From: Fasciolopsis buskii | Taxonomy: Eukaryota > Platyhelminthes > Trematoda > Plagiorchiida > Fasciolidae | Reading direction: 5' to 3' | Length of the DNA: 64,000 bases | Assembly: GCA_008360955.1 (NCBI GenBank) | Contig: LUCM01004327.1 | Location: forward strand, 1 to 64,000 | Shown here: positions 20,608 to 32,925 of the stretch, piece by piece | Layout of the letters: each line of letters begins with the position of its first letter | How positions within the stretch are numbered: position 1 is the first letter of the stretch | Translations under genes and position numbers: made by a program | The notes under the pieces: model-generated | Told to the model about the DNA's origin: nothing | Databases searched by the model: none | What the model saw: the letters and a program-made list of their open reading frames with translations, nothing else

Positions 20608-20639
20608 ACGCTAGCTCTTGGGCAGCCTAACCCAGTTCG

Positions 20640-22400
20640 GAAGACTTCCCACATTTTCAAAGCTCGCCCACATCCCAAATCTTCGGCTATTCCAAACTTC
20701 ATACTGTTCAACACTTTGCATATAGAGTCCTTTGTAGACATCACAGAAGCATTGAATAAATATTTCTTTTTTACCCTCAATAATAATAATCTATCGCTTT
20801 CTCTAATCGACCCTCATGATCGCTTCGGTTTGATTATCCTCCATCTCATGCGATGTTGTTGACATCATGACAGTGATGAAATATGCCTGGCAATCCCACA
20901 GGCTGGGCTCTGATAGTATCGCAGCAGTCCTATTTCGCACTGCGGGTCCAGATCTTCCACTGCTCCTTTTAAATATTTTCTTGCTCTCCACGTTAGGCGC
21001 TGCTTTTCCGTCACAATGGAAAACATCCATTATTGTTCCACACCACAAAAACGGTTCTATGCATGAACCTGAAAACTTTCACCGTATTAACCACACTCGA
21101 GTTCTATCTAGGCTTATGGAAATAATTGGTAATGAACGACTGGTTAACTTCCTTACCACTCGTAACCTAATCAAACTTTCTCAACACGGCTTACTGAGGG
21201 GTTAACCTTGCCTCACATGTCAGTTTGATTTCCTTAACCTAGTTACCAAGAGTGCTGATTTGCACCAGTCGATGCTCATAATCTTTCTAGAAATGTCAAA
21301 AGCGTTTAACCGCGCTTCCCACTCCCGACTCCTGGCCATAGTTAAGGCTCATGGAATAAGAAATCCACCCTTATATTGGCTGTCATCCTGCCTTTCGGTC
21401 GTTTTCGCGTAGTCAGTATTAGCTGTTGTTATCTCCAGCCCTGTGCTAATACCAGAAGGTCATTCAGGGGAGCGTCCAAGGTCCTCTGCTATTCCAGCTA
21501 TGCATTATTGATATCTTTAAAGTTATTCGTCATGGCCAACCTTTTCTGTTTGCTGATGACATTAAAATTGTCTACTCTTTTGAGGCTGCTTCATTAATCG
21601 CCACTCTGGCACTTATCAATGAAGGCCTGGAGTCTCCGGATAACCGGTGTTCCAAGTGGCTTATGAAGCTTTCTGCTGACGAGTTCTTTAATAACAAAAT
21701 TCCATGCTCTATAAATTGCGTGCCCGTTTCTGTACCATACAAGGCTAAGGACTTGGGGTTAAATACTCCTGCTTCTCCAACTTCCACGAGCAGGCTCACC
21801 ATCAGACCGTTGTAGCTAAAAGGACCGCTACAATGATATTAAGGGCACCGAAGATTGCGGAATTATCACCTTCAAGTCCCTTGCTAGGCCCCTTATCGAA
21901 AACTGCCTGATTAACTTCACACATGTGCGTAAAATCGGTCGAATCGCGATTGAGAATGTGCAGCGGGCTATTAGTAGAAACCTCCTAGGCCGCCCATCCA
22001 GCCTGAAATATAGGGCCAGATGCGGCTGCTTGAACGTGAGCCATTATGGCTGCGTCCAGTCAAATTAAACCTTGAAATTTCTCTTTAATCTGTGTCGGGA
22101 TAATGCTCACTCTACTATGAACTTCAAAGATGACGCTGGTAGTCCCTTATATCCATGTCGTAGTAGATAGACTTTATTAAGAATACCGCTGACTCGACAT
22201 TCGATCAGGGCGAAATTTTCCACAGTTGCTCAATCTAAATTGTGGAACAAGCGCCCTAGTTACCTGTGATGGTATTAAAGTTTAGCGCAGTTCAACGCGC
22301 AGCTGGCAAAGTTACTGGATACCCTGCTTGTAATAAACCTGGCAGGAGAAAAATTTACTTCGGACGAGGCTTACGGACATGGATTAGAATTCTGGTTTAT
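20640..22400 (+). pseudogene. LINE-2 ORF2 reverse transcriptase
   Basis: The blocks in order are GSDSIAAVLFRTAGPDLP, FPSQWKTSIIVPHHKNGS, FHRINHTRVLSRLMEIIG, KLSQHGLLRG, LEMSKAFNRASHSRLLAI (motif A; the catalytic Asp after AF is Asn), decayed motif B near 21470, then FADDIKIVYSF with the catalytic FADD at 21549-21560. KDLGL is at about 21750, ENVQRAISRNLLGR at about 21955, SKLWNKRPSYL at about 22240, and an FNAQLAKLLDTLLVI ending near 22330. Stops and shifts are frequent. Motif wording is close to LINE-1 (RINHT/PINHT), so both are the same family. Confidence 0.85.
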
Positions 22401-22600
22401 GACCGATTCTTTGCTGAGATCACCATCTGGGGTTCGGCTTCACCTCTTACGCCCTCACTTTCCCGCACGCCCATGCCAATGCAGTCTCTCACCTCCCTAT
22501 TAATGATGTGCCCTCCTCACCAGTGGCTTAGGTAACTAACTCTTGAGCTTCTCCCAATGTGGGCTGACGAAAATGCCAAAGTAAATTTTGATGGATTCGT

Positions 22601-25600
22601 GCTCTCATCACATTCCTTGATTTTAAACATCATCATCCTGTGTACTCCTCGCATCTCATGTCATCTTATCCTCTTTACTGGCTTGACAGGACTGAATAGG
22701 CCGTTCTTGGCGGCTGCCATAGCTCACCTTAGTTACCACATTTTACAGAATAAATGCACTATGTTGCAGGTATGTTATCGCGATTCAATCATTGTTTATA
22801 TTTCCAGTATGTGAGCACTATGCGATTCGGTGACTGAATTTTTCCTCTCGCTTGTGTGATTGTGTTAAAGAGCACATTTACCAAACTGGTCGTTCGAAGT
22901 CCAACTTTGCTTGGTTTCTCATCGTCCATGTACAATACCCAGGGGGACGAATTTGACCGACAATAGCTGGGTGGACAGCTTAAAATTTATGAAGCCTCAC
23001 TTGAGGTGCTCACTCGATTCTTTTCCACTCGGAACCAGACCGATCGGATTTCTGTATGGCTAATGCTGGGAATTGAATCTCAGAGGTTATTTTTTGAAAG
23101 AACGAATAGAAACCACAGTATCAGCTGCAAGCCGTGAGATTAGAACCCTGTTTCGAAGTTTGTTAGCGAGCTATTGTGTAGTAGATGGAAACACAGGCAT
23201 AATCCAAAGAAAGGAGATGTTTATTTTGGCCATTATACTGACTTGTTCCCCAGGTTTGCATCAAGGATTTATTTGTTCCTTTATGTAATCAACTTTTCTA
23301 TGTGCAGGCCACATTAGGTATTTTTTCTGAAATCAGCTGCATGTCCATTTCGTATTGAGTTTCTACGACAGCTGATAGCATACATGGCATGTGAGTTCCA
23401 GTCACTTCACCGAAGGATAATGCTAGGCAGAAACAGTGGTTTTGGGGCAGCAATTTTTGTATCTTTAAGTTATTCGTTTTGCTTCGGTCTCCAAATCATT
23501 CACATCCAAGGTACTGGGGTGGCCCGCATACCGCACGCAGCTTACTATTCGTTAAATTAGTTGAATGATAGTCACGCCTTGTTCCGTAGGCTCCCTTCAG
23601 TGTGACTGTGATTTTTGAGATGGACCGCACTCAATGCTATTGATCACCGAGGATTGTACAAAATTGGAGACCTTCTGTCATTTGTGAGATGCGAATGAGT
23701 CAGTAACCAACAAGGATGCGCATTACGGAACTGCTGTTATGACATTTTGAAAGCATTAAGTCCTGATTTCAATTTCTCTCGTGTTATCTGGAATTCGTCC
23801 TTGTTCACCATCCACCAGAATCTTTGGTGTCAGAAAGTCCATTGCAAATCCAGTCAGCAGACATAAAAACCCCAACCCAGTACCTTCTGAGACGATTAGT
23901 CTTATGATGTTACCAGTGAACACCAACTTTTATACACAGCATTAGGCTCACTGCAAATAATCGCAAAGCAGGCAGACATTAATCATTTGAAATGTGATTT
24001 AAACATAATCAAATAGATTATATGGAACAAGGTTTGCACTTGAGCATGTATTCACCAAACGCAAATATGAAAGCCCAAGAGCCAGTACCAAGTCAGTTAG
24101 CATGCATAGGTCAATACTTATATGTGAACTAGTAAGTCACATGACAATCAAACTTTGAGTGGTAATAAATGGATTATTCTGGAAAAAATCGTTGTGAATT
24201 TTGATTATTTCGTTTAGTGTCTCTTAACAGATGTATGTTTGGCCCTATACAATACTGATCACTAATCAGACATAGTTAGAAATGATTGTACAAAATAGTT
24301 CAGCATTCTTCCAATTACCACAGGTGTCTTTGTGAGTCATCGTTCTTACCTAATTGCTGCCGAATTGCACACCCCAACAGCGTTCCTGTACTCGTACCAA
24401 CCCAATCAAATGTGCTGTATCCGAGTGCATATGGTTACTTTGCCGTGGTAGAAAACCTTGTGTATTGATCAGATAGACCTTACTGGATCGTTGTCGACTC
24501 CAAAGGTGTTAATTGCAACCACCTGTCATTTATTTTGCTCAGAATGATCATTTTTGATGCAGACTTACGAATGAACAGCAGCCATAGAACGATCACAGGA
24601 AAAGGATATTTAAAGTTAGACGCAGTGAAATGTATGAGTTTTTGAGTCTGTGACCATGTGAGTTTAATCGCACGGATACATCACTGGTTCGGTACCCGGT
24701 GCAATGCCCCTAACAGTAGCTTATAAAGAACTTCGCGCCCTAAACCAGGATAACTAAAATAATGGTTTATTGCCTGACTGAATTTTTGAATTGATACAAA
24801 ACTATAGGAAAGCGTAAATCCCCGGGGATTTTGGAACCGTTAGAATGGTTGCTTGTCAGTGACGTCAAAGCAGCTCAAATTCCCCGAAAACTCTGCCCGG
24901 TTATTTTGGTTTTCACTTGCATAACGAGTGATTTCCCTCAAAGCATCTACTTTTAGGCACACATTGCTCGAACATACCTTAGTGTGAAGTACCTTGGTGA
25001 TCACGTAGTCTGGGTTATTCTGTGCCCCTGAGGTTTACTAAGCAATCGGCTAGTCTAATTCTAGTCCCAGAAAGCATGTCCTATCTAACGGGCGATTAGT
25101 TTCATTTCTTTTATACTTATTCCTTCAGAGTTTCTCCCGTGTACGGTAAGGTAAACCAAAGTATGCCCTGTTTCAGCATCGCGTTGGTTCTTCCAGAAAG
25201 TGAATCTCCAGTAGACCGTTTTTCTGTTGACAAAATCCTCGCGACGATGGTGGCTGAATGTTTCGATTTGCATTGAATTTCTCGTAGTCATTTCCATATT
25301 CTTGTATATTATTAAAGCTGGAACCTACATTAAATATCATGCGGGAACAAGCGCCGATCATGAGTCTTCTGGGAAAGCATGCTTCTTTTAACTTTCACGG
25401 CTTCAAAATGCCTCAGTGCTGTCTGGGCTGGGTGTCTGCGGCTGTCAGTGGCCTACTTGTGACGAACGCCTCTAGAAATACTTCCAAGTCATCTGCGTCT
25501 CAAATAATCTCTACTGAGGAAGTATTCAACACTTCCCGCACCCAAGTGGCGGTGTTCCTAATAAAGTGCAAGGTCGAAAAAGAATACCTGGTGCCATCAG

Positions 25601-27879
25601 CCAGATTGTTTGATCTTTGGTCTAGGGGCGATGTCTAAACCCTGATTCCAAAAACATGCTGGAAAACACGCCTATACGCTCATCGGTATCTGGGGCGAAA
25701 GGATGTATTTGCTATCCGGCCTCACCGGAAGGGCGTGCAAACTGAGCAAGCAATCATTGGTTCTCGGTGGGTCGTGTGACACTCAGGTCGTTCTGCTGCC
25801 TTGTGGGTTCAAACATATGGTCAAAAGCTCACGTTCGGTCCCTTGAGTCAGCCCTCTACTTCGGTTTGTGTAACTGGGTAGTAAAAAGCCCATAGAGGGA
25901 TCATCGATCCCGATGGATAGCCAGTAGCGAGAAGCACTCGTGTGTGGTGAGCCATACGTTTTTTTCTTTTCTTGCCTCCTTTTTGCTTATTAGTTTCATT
26001 CTTCGCTATGATTCCGATGTTTTGTGAGTACTATTCATATTTGTGCAAATATATGTTTCTTTTCAAAATATTACAAAGAAAAAACAAAAATTAGATTTCA
26101 AGGCCCCGGTATTTATTGCTCGGATAGTTAAATTTAAAAGGCGCCTTTTAACAAATGAGGCAGTCAATAAACGAATTTTATTACAAATCGACAGAAACTT
26201 GTTCTAGTCCGTACAAGGACGCATAGTTCGAAGCAAATTTACGGGTAACATACTTTAACGCGTTCTTGGCTCATATTCAAGATTCGAGGATCGGCTTTTC
26301 TGCACATGTGAGTAGAAGACAAGTTAAATTGATTAGGTTTGCACCAAGCTCGATCAAAATCATTACAAACAAAATGAAGATAATAGTGATCTCTATAAAC
26401 ATTTGGGATTCTCGTAATTTTAAGGTCGATTTCGAGAGTCGAAATTTCTTTCATGCCATTAAGACCGTTCAGATTACATGGGCACAGAATAACAGTTCTA
26501 AATTTGTATTATTCTCGTCGCGTTGGGTGCACTTTACGGCATGCAAGAAATTCAAATCTGTATTCTGTTCTTCTTATTGTTCACACAGAATGTGGTCAAT
26601 TGTGGACTTACATGCAGGTCACGCAGTCAAACGGGTCAATAAATCCATGTAGTTATTGATCGTTTTGACTGATTCTGAAGGTAAAACACGACCTTGTTTA
26701 TATCAGATGGGAAGTAAGGTTTTGAACAGAAATGTGGCATCATGTTCACACGACATAAACAAGACCTGTGTTAGGTTACTGAAGCCATTGCCTAACAGAC
26801 CTCAGATTGAAATCATGAACTGAAATGGCAAAATGCTTTACAAACAACTGAAATCCGTTTCATCTGGGACTGAGTTAGCTATGAGTTCACAAAATGGTCG
26901 GTACCAGATGTCGAACACCACAACAAGCATTCAGAGAACAGCTTATCTGTGTCCCGAGATACACTGCGCGATTCTTTTAACACTAAGATTTCTCCTACCG
27001 AAAAACGTGGTGATTCTAATTTAGTTCTAAAGAAACTCACGTTTGTTAATGAACGCATTGTACTCAGTCAACTTATTCAACGCCTCTTCTTGATAGTTCT
27101 GATCTGCATTATGGCCATTTTGGATGAGAAAGACGAGTAATCAAAATGATCAGTTTCCGGTGGCTGTCATAGTCGAATTTTAGAGTAAGCACATGAACAG
27201 AAAGTGGAATCAAATTACTTACTCTCGCCAGTCGTCACAATTTCAAAGATCAAATCCATGGCCGAATTGTGCCTCTTCACAGTAGCTGACAAGATGAAGA
27301 GTGTGTGAATCAGCCACGGGTCACTTATTGTCAATGGCGGGTTATTTCAACGATAAACGTGACATTCAACTTGTGAACACAAAAACGTGCGTTCCAACTT
27401 CTCAAGAACGAGGCTGCATTTCACTATAACCCATTTCGCAACTCTTTTTCAATATAAATTTTTTCATCGGATTGCATCTTATGCCTCATAGATCGTCGTC
27501 AAAACCTCCGTTAATGAGTATGCAGTCTGCCTGAACCAAGCGGAGCGTGTGTTCCGACGTTTCACATCCGATTTGGTCAGGTGAGCAAATACACTGACTT
27601 CTTTACCAAACGGTCTCACCATAGGGAAATACTTCTGCCAAAATTTCTTTCAACTAGTTGTTCATACCATTGCCGGCGTTATATCGAACTTACGTCAACA
27701 TCGTTTGGATCCATGTCAAAATATTAGGCATTCAGTACAAAATATGTCTCCGTTCCTCTAGGGTATATCTGCTTAGATTTTGCAGAGCAATATATAGATA
27801 ACTAATGTACTCTACATGATTTAAGCAGAAATGATTTTATACAAGAAGGATAACATTTTAGGTCTATGCAAATAAGATC
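22601..27879. other. No gene recognised
   Basis: AT-rich anonymous sequence with only short, unrecognisable open frames (the longest are 26266-26652 and 25339-25638 on the plus strand). A GGGTTCAAAC box-B-like run lies at 25805. A palindromic segment lies at 25852-25899, with outer arms CCCTCTA and TAGAGGG and inner GGG and CCC arms. This segment may be intronic or intergenic. Confidence 0.4.
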
Positions 27880-28057
27880 CCGGTTAACTTCATCTTTGGT
27901 CTTTTACCTTCTTTATCAGTCGAATGACAATGCAAATCATTTTTCAGGAATGGAGCCACAGCCAACAGAGTGCTTCCAAGTATAAAAGTTGACCAGCCGT
28001 AGGAGGATTCGAACCCATTGTAACGCCACAACCTTATCCAATTGTCCAACCGCCGGC
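27880..28057 (-). repeat. tRNA-derived SINE, copy 1
   Basis: On the minus strand 28057-27996 reads as a short tRNA-like unit. It has GCCG at the 5' end against CGGC at the 3' end, a box-A-like TTGGACAATTGG, a TTGT...ACAA hairpin and a perfect box B, GGTTCGAATCC (28014-28004). It is 62 bases, too short for a full tRNA. The following body, with CCATTCCTGAAAAATGAT and then TTGTCATTC, matches the bodies of the copies at 46.2 kb and 32.8 kb. Boxes A and B are the internal RNA polymerase III promoter of SINEs. Confidence 0.65.
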
Positions 28058-29789
28058 AGCTCAATGAAATTTCCGAATTGTTTTGATATACTTCCGAGTA
28101 AATGACCTAGTTCTGAAAAAGTGCGGGAAACGGCCTACTTAACGCTGAAATTTGGATGGTCGGTGACGTGAATACGACAGCCAGAATAGGGCTTGCTGTC
28201 ACAAAATTTCCTTTGAACAGGCTATCTAGGTGGGTCCCTACTTGCTTCTTGTTACACAAAGTAGCCACGTTTGAAGACCGGCTGTCGTCAGGCCGTCAGC
28301 ATTGTGACTTCTCAACCTGAAAGTCGCGAGTATGAATTCTTCCATAGCCGATGAACCCCCCCCATCTGGAAACCCTCTGCTGGTAGCGGACTCCTTCCTG
28401 GAAATGATGCAAATAATACAAAGTAAAATTCAAGAGATTTAAAGAAACAAAAGATAACATTTGCTACTTTCCTCACTGGTTTGTGGATTGGTTAAATTCC
28501 TGCTAAGCAGCTCGAAGAGACACCAGTGTGGTAGCTTTGTCGTCCAAAAATTTCGGCTTCCAGGCTCGAGTCCGCATTTTGATAATCCTACCGTTCTTTG
28601 CATTTCTACTTTAGAAGTAACATTATACCAAACTATGTAGTAAAATTTGTGGTTTGTAAAACTTTTCGAATTAGCTGCCAATTTGCTTGGCAATAAATAC
28701 CATTGTAAGTGTCATCGCTAAGGTGTTTCGTTCACTTCTCGTACAGCCGGCCAATACTCAATCGATGAATTGACCTTGAGAATTAGCATCTCCTAAACTG
28801 CAAACTAAGCATATTGGTCAGGCTAGAGGAAGTGACATGTTTTTGTTAACGTAAAACTGATGTTAAGACGGGCAAGATGCAACTGCGTGTTCGAACTTGT
28901 TGGAAAATTCCATGTTTGTGTTGGCAAGCTAACAAGAACTCACCAGTAGAGCGCTGATCGATCGTAGTATTTGATTACATTCTCCTCTGCAACATTTTTG
29001 TTGGACAGCCCCTGTCTAGATTACCGTTTGGGGCTGCATGGATTTGCAAATTTGGAACGTAAATTCCACACAAACTTCTCATACTCTGTCTCTGTTCTGG
29101 AAAGTCACATGTTCAGCGCCAAAAGCAGTGTTTTAGATCTACGGGAAAATCTAAGAGTTTTTGCCAAACGACTTTAAAATACATACTAGTTGCGTTGAAT
29201 TGTATACTGAAACTTCTGTTGACAACGTGACAAATAAAATGACAAACGATGCCCCGAATGCACGTAAAAAATCTGGGATAACCAAACGCACAATCATTTT
29301 CGACATGTTGTAATTAGTTACCTCTCACCATGAAGTACGAGTGTGATGACCGAAGATAAGTGTGGCCTTAAAATTTCTCTCCTTGTTCGGTTGCGAAATG
29401 GATACTCGCAAAAAGTGCATCTTGAATTAATCTCAAATGACTATGATTTCCCAAAGGCCTTGTACAAAGAACTCCTTCTAACTATTTCGGAGTAGTGCGG
29501 TTATTAGCTCATTTAGAACAAGAGGATCGATACGCTTGCCTTGGTACTCAGTTTAAGGGAAATGGCAAACATTTCACCTCACATTAAGTAAAAACGGTGT
29601 TCATAATGGACAAATGTGTGCTGGTTGGCATAGTGGTATTGTGCTGTATTGCATAGACATCTGCATACAAAGAATAATGTCGTATTTTAGTCAAAAATGA
29701 GGGTAAAAAATAAAATAAGGAAGTATTTACATCCGTCACGTTGTAAAAATGTGAAAATAAAGTTCATCGAGGAATAGTCAGAGCATGTT
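28058..29789. other. No gene recognised
   Basis: Anonymous AT-rich sequence. At 28563-28573 on the plus strand, GGCTCGAGTCC differs from the box B consensus at one base, but I see no good box A upstream. It is too weak to call a SINE. Confidence 0.35.
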
Positions 29790-31340
29790 ATGATAGGTTG
29801 CTCAGGAATTCCGCTAAACCACGGTCATTGTTTGTGACGATGCGTGCTAAATGGGGGACAGTGGAGTGATTTTATAGGGTATGTAAGGAAAAGTGGATCT
29901 TGCTGAAACATGAGGGCGGCACTTTGAAAGATCGTTGTGCAAGGGATGCCTGGGATCAGGAAGAATTTTGCTAGCAAATTTCTCACATGCTAATAAGTGT
30001 TGATCACATAGATTTAGGGACAACTCAGTCAGTGGTATGAAAAACCCACCACTAATAATTTATAGACCCCGGCGAAGAATTTTAAAATCTTTCTTAAGCA
30101 AAACTGGAAAAATAAAAGGAGAATAGTAAAGAAGGATTGGAAAAACATTGGTATGCAAATCGAGCGATGGTGCTTTGTTTCAACTCTTAGTGCCGAAGCT
30201 TCCTGATTTGAAATAACAATCGTCGGAGGTTCTTTACACAGGTAGGTGGAAATGTGGGAAGTCCACTTCAGATTTATATCAGTAGTAACTCCCAGGTATT
30301 TCACAGAATTAACCCTGGTAAGGGTTTTTGAGTTGATGGAAGACATTTCGGATGGGTGGGCTGACGGAGAGATAGAGAGAACAGATATCCGAAACATTTA
30401 GATGTATTCAGATTTAAACCAGCTGGTTCAGAGAAAGCGTAGACAGAATACAGGTTGTTGGGAAAATCATCGTTCTTCAGAACGGCTTGAGAGAGAGCAA
30501 CATCATCACCACACTTAAACAGATAACAGGGTGAGCTAGCTTATAAGTCGCTGGTGTAAGTAGAGAAAAAAACAGTAAAAGAACAGCAGCCTGAAGCACT
30601 CCTGAGTTGTTAATCAACGGTTTTGAAGTTTTATCATCCATTCATGTGCAGTGGGTTTGGTTAGTAAAGTAATCAAACAGCCATGCTGATAAATAACTGA
30701 GACAACGAAATATTTCTAGTTCGTGAAGTAGAGGAGACCGTGGAACATGATGAAATGCTGACGGCTAGCCTAAAAAGGGGCAATGCACAGATTTCATCGA
30801 TGCGTTTAAGTGCTTACGAAAGTGGTGAATGAGGGAGGCGACAGCGCCCAAAGTGGACCTGTTAGATTTATGAGCAAACTGAAAAGGGTCATCAGGAGGA
30901 TACATAGAAAAACTCAGGCGCTTAAGTATAGCACGCTCCGTCAGTTTAAGACCAGATGTTAAAGCGATGGAGCGAAAACGTTTTGTCAAAGCAGTAGAAC
31001 TGGCAGATTTAGGAATGGGAATAATAGTGGGATAGAAGACGAGAATAATAATGGATTAGTGAGAGAAATAAATGCATCGGCCAGAGCCATAGCATTATGC
31101 CTTAAAATAGCTGAAGACAGACTGTCAGGATCAACCCCTGTGGTAATTTTAGTGGTGCGGGGAAGGTCGATCACCTCTTCCTTGGGAAAATTTGCAACTG
31201 TCATATCATCAACCTGACCAACTATGGTTGAGGTATAGGTGGAAGGATGGATGAAAGTGCGTTTGATGCTGTCAACATCCGCAGTTTTGTATGCTTCTTC
31301 TTGTTCCCACACAACAGTTAAATGCCCTGCCATAGGAATC
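29790..31340 (-). pseudogene. LINE-3 reverse transcriptase
   Basis: Reading from 31340 downward, GVDPDSLSSAILRHNAMALA is the fingers block. RFRSIALTSGLKLTERAIL and DPFQFAHKSNRST (30989-30850) come before the motif A remains SAFHHVPRSPLLHELEIF at about 30750. NNSGVLQAAVL is motif B at about 30590. LFKCGDDVALS has the catalytic ADD altered to GDD (30510-30502). VKYLGVTTDINLKWTSHIS is the thumb start at about 30260. The C-terminal LLAKFFLIPGIPCTTIF reaches about 29930. Several stops show it is dead. Confidence 0.82.
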
Positions 31341-31549
31341 GGTTGTTATTATCACTCAAGATTTGGCTAGCGAATGTAATGTTGGTGCGTTGGATTTCAG
31401 CTTTTATTAAGCTGAAAATTTACAGCACGCTTGAGTTATTACGGGATTTGTAGAAGTGCTCCTTGCGTTTTTTTAGAGATTCAAGTTTCTAGTGGAGATG
31501 CGACCACTTCAGACGAATAGCGTTTCTGAGGGGAACTAAATATCAGTGA

Positions 31550-32440
31550 TTGCGTTGGCCGTCTCTAAAAAGTTTGTCATTGTCATTGAGCAGGGTTTCA
31601 AAAGAGAAGCAGGTAGATACGAGCGAAAGGGATTTCTGAGGAAGAATAAGGTTGTTGTGTGAAGGGTTACGGAGGCGAACTCGGATTTGGTTGGTTTGCC
31701 TGAAGGAATAGAAAGCTGACCTAGAGTATATCTTGGGCCTTAACAGAAGCAGACAATCACTACTTGAAATTGGAGCACGCAGTTTCAGGGAAAATAAATC
31801 GGGGTGGTTGGTAATAACTCTATCTAAAATGGAGCCGTCTCTGGTGGAAGAAATGCAGAGGTTAGTTCAATCAACTGCAACCAGTAGCAGAATAGCTGCG
31901 TAATTGAAATCACCTACGATAATATGCAGACTATCCTCAAGAAGAGGAAAAATAAATACTCGAAAAGAGTCGGAAAAAGATGTGATTTCGTGTTGCGAGT
32001 TAAAAGGGGCAATAATTAGGCTCGGTATGATTGTACTGGTATGGCGAAAAACCTAAGATGACAGTCACGGGACAGTCATTTCCGTTCAGCAAGTAGGAAT
32101 AAATAACTTCGGATTTGCAAGACCAGAAGGAGTTTATCTATGTTGCCACACCGCCTCCAGTCTTCTTCGTGTCCGAAACTCTGTTCTGCCGGTGGAGTCT
32201 GAATCTGTCTATCGACACGAGTGAATTAGAGATGTCGGGGTTCAGCCACGATTCTTGTATGCAGATGACACACGTGTGAACTTAGACCGGTGATTGAAGG
32301 GCGAAGGACAGATCCGACATTTTTGTAAATAGAGAACGGATGTTCGTACTCAACAATGCCGGAGTGGACATCTTGGCCGGAAGGGTGCATTTAAGGGTTG
32401 CCTGCCAGCCAGGACGAGTGTCTCTTTTAGATGGATTAGA
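31550..32440 (-). pseudogene. LINE-3 endonuclease domain
   Basis: On the minus strand, NIRSLFTKMSDLSFAL (first block) and CVICIQESWLNPDI (catalytic Glu) precede RQNRVSDTKKTGGGVAT. Further on come SLIIAPFNSQH, IIVGDFNYAAILLL (catalytic Asp-Asn) and DRVITNHPDLFSL (the LDLVITN block), ending near 31750. The frame changes at least three times. The block order and the DFN and ESW motifs identify the APE-type LINE endonuclease. Confidence 0.8.
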
Positions 32441-32779
32441 AAACCGTTGAGTTGCAGCAATGCGCGGTCCCAGTCCATTTTAAGAAACGATACGGTTTTT
32501 GGACAAAATTAATTCCTACCGATTTTAGCGGCGAACGGAGAACATAATCGAACCAAATATCCGACAACCAAACAATGAAATAGGATGACACAGAATTGTA
32601 GCGTAACCAGAAAAGTGCATGAGAAGGCAAATAACAGGTCGACTTCCACTGGGTTGTCTGATCCATGAGTTGCCTGGCTGAATCGTAGGTTAAAACTTAG
32701 GTTTCAAGAATCTATATAGGTCTGTCTAAGTCAGTCTCATAATTCGGTCTGGACGACCGTGTGATGTCTCGCTCACAGG

Positions 32780-32925
32780 CCGGCCATGGCCAAACAGTCC
32801 ACGTCATTTCAACGTGATCATAGCGGGTTCAAATCTGAACGCGACTGATCAGTTTACCAGCGTCGCACCGCCAAAATGATTGCTACCCCATTCGTGAAAT
32901 TATGGTGCACTCTGCTATTAATAAT
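32780..32925 (+). repeat. tRNA-derived SINE, copy 2
   Basis: Box A TGGCCAAACAG (32787-32797) fits the consensus fully and box B GGTTCAAATCT (32826-32836) nearly so, 39 bases apart. Downstream, CCCATTCGTGAAATTATGG and then CTATTAATAATG align with the body of copies 1 and 3. The anticodon-arm region cannot be folded into a real tRNA, so this is a SINE rather than a tRNA gene. Confidence 0.6.

Larger units (their letters stand above)
17147..22600 (+). mobile_element. LINE-2: second CR1/Pen-like LINE, abutting the truncated integrase
   Basis: It has the same family organisation as LINE-1 without extra insertions. A 5' region with patchy likeness to that of LINE-1 is followed by ORF1 at 17311, a Pro/Ser-rich spacer, an endonuclease from about 19880 and RT to about 22400. 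This gives about 5.4 kb, a normal CR1-like length. I did not find the TTGATCTTGCC 3' terminus downstream, so its tail is lost or diverged. The remaining integrase of gypsy-1 is not found after it. Confidence 0.75.
29790..32440 (-). mobile_element. LINE-3: non-LTR element of a different lineage, minus strand
   Basis: An endonuclease is followed by RT, read from 32440 down to about 29790. The wording differs from LINE-0, -1 and -2: the endonuclease has CIQESWLNPDI rather than TETWL, and RT has RSIALTSGLKLTERAIL and DPFQFAHKSNRSTLGAV, which is the style of the L2/Rex1/CR1 side of the LINE tree. No ORF1 was recognised. Stops and shifts are frequent. Its 3' end is not obvious. Confidence 0.8.

Noticed and set aside
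25339..25638. Host exon encoding a 99-codon protein
   Set aside because: Open and starts with ATG, but has no recognisable motif and no convincing splice partners; it is not long enough to exceed chance in 64 kb.
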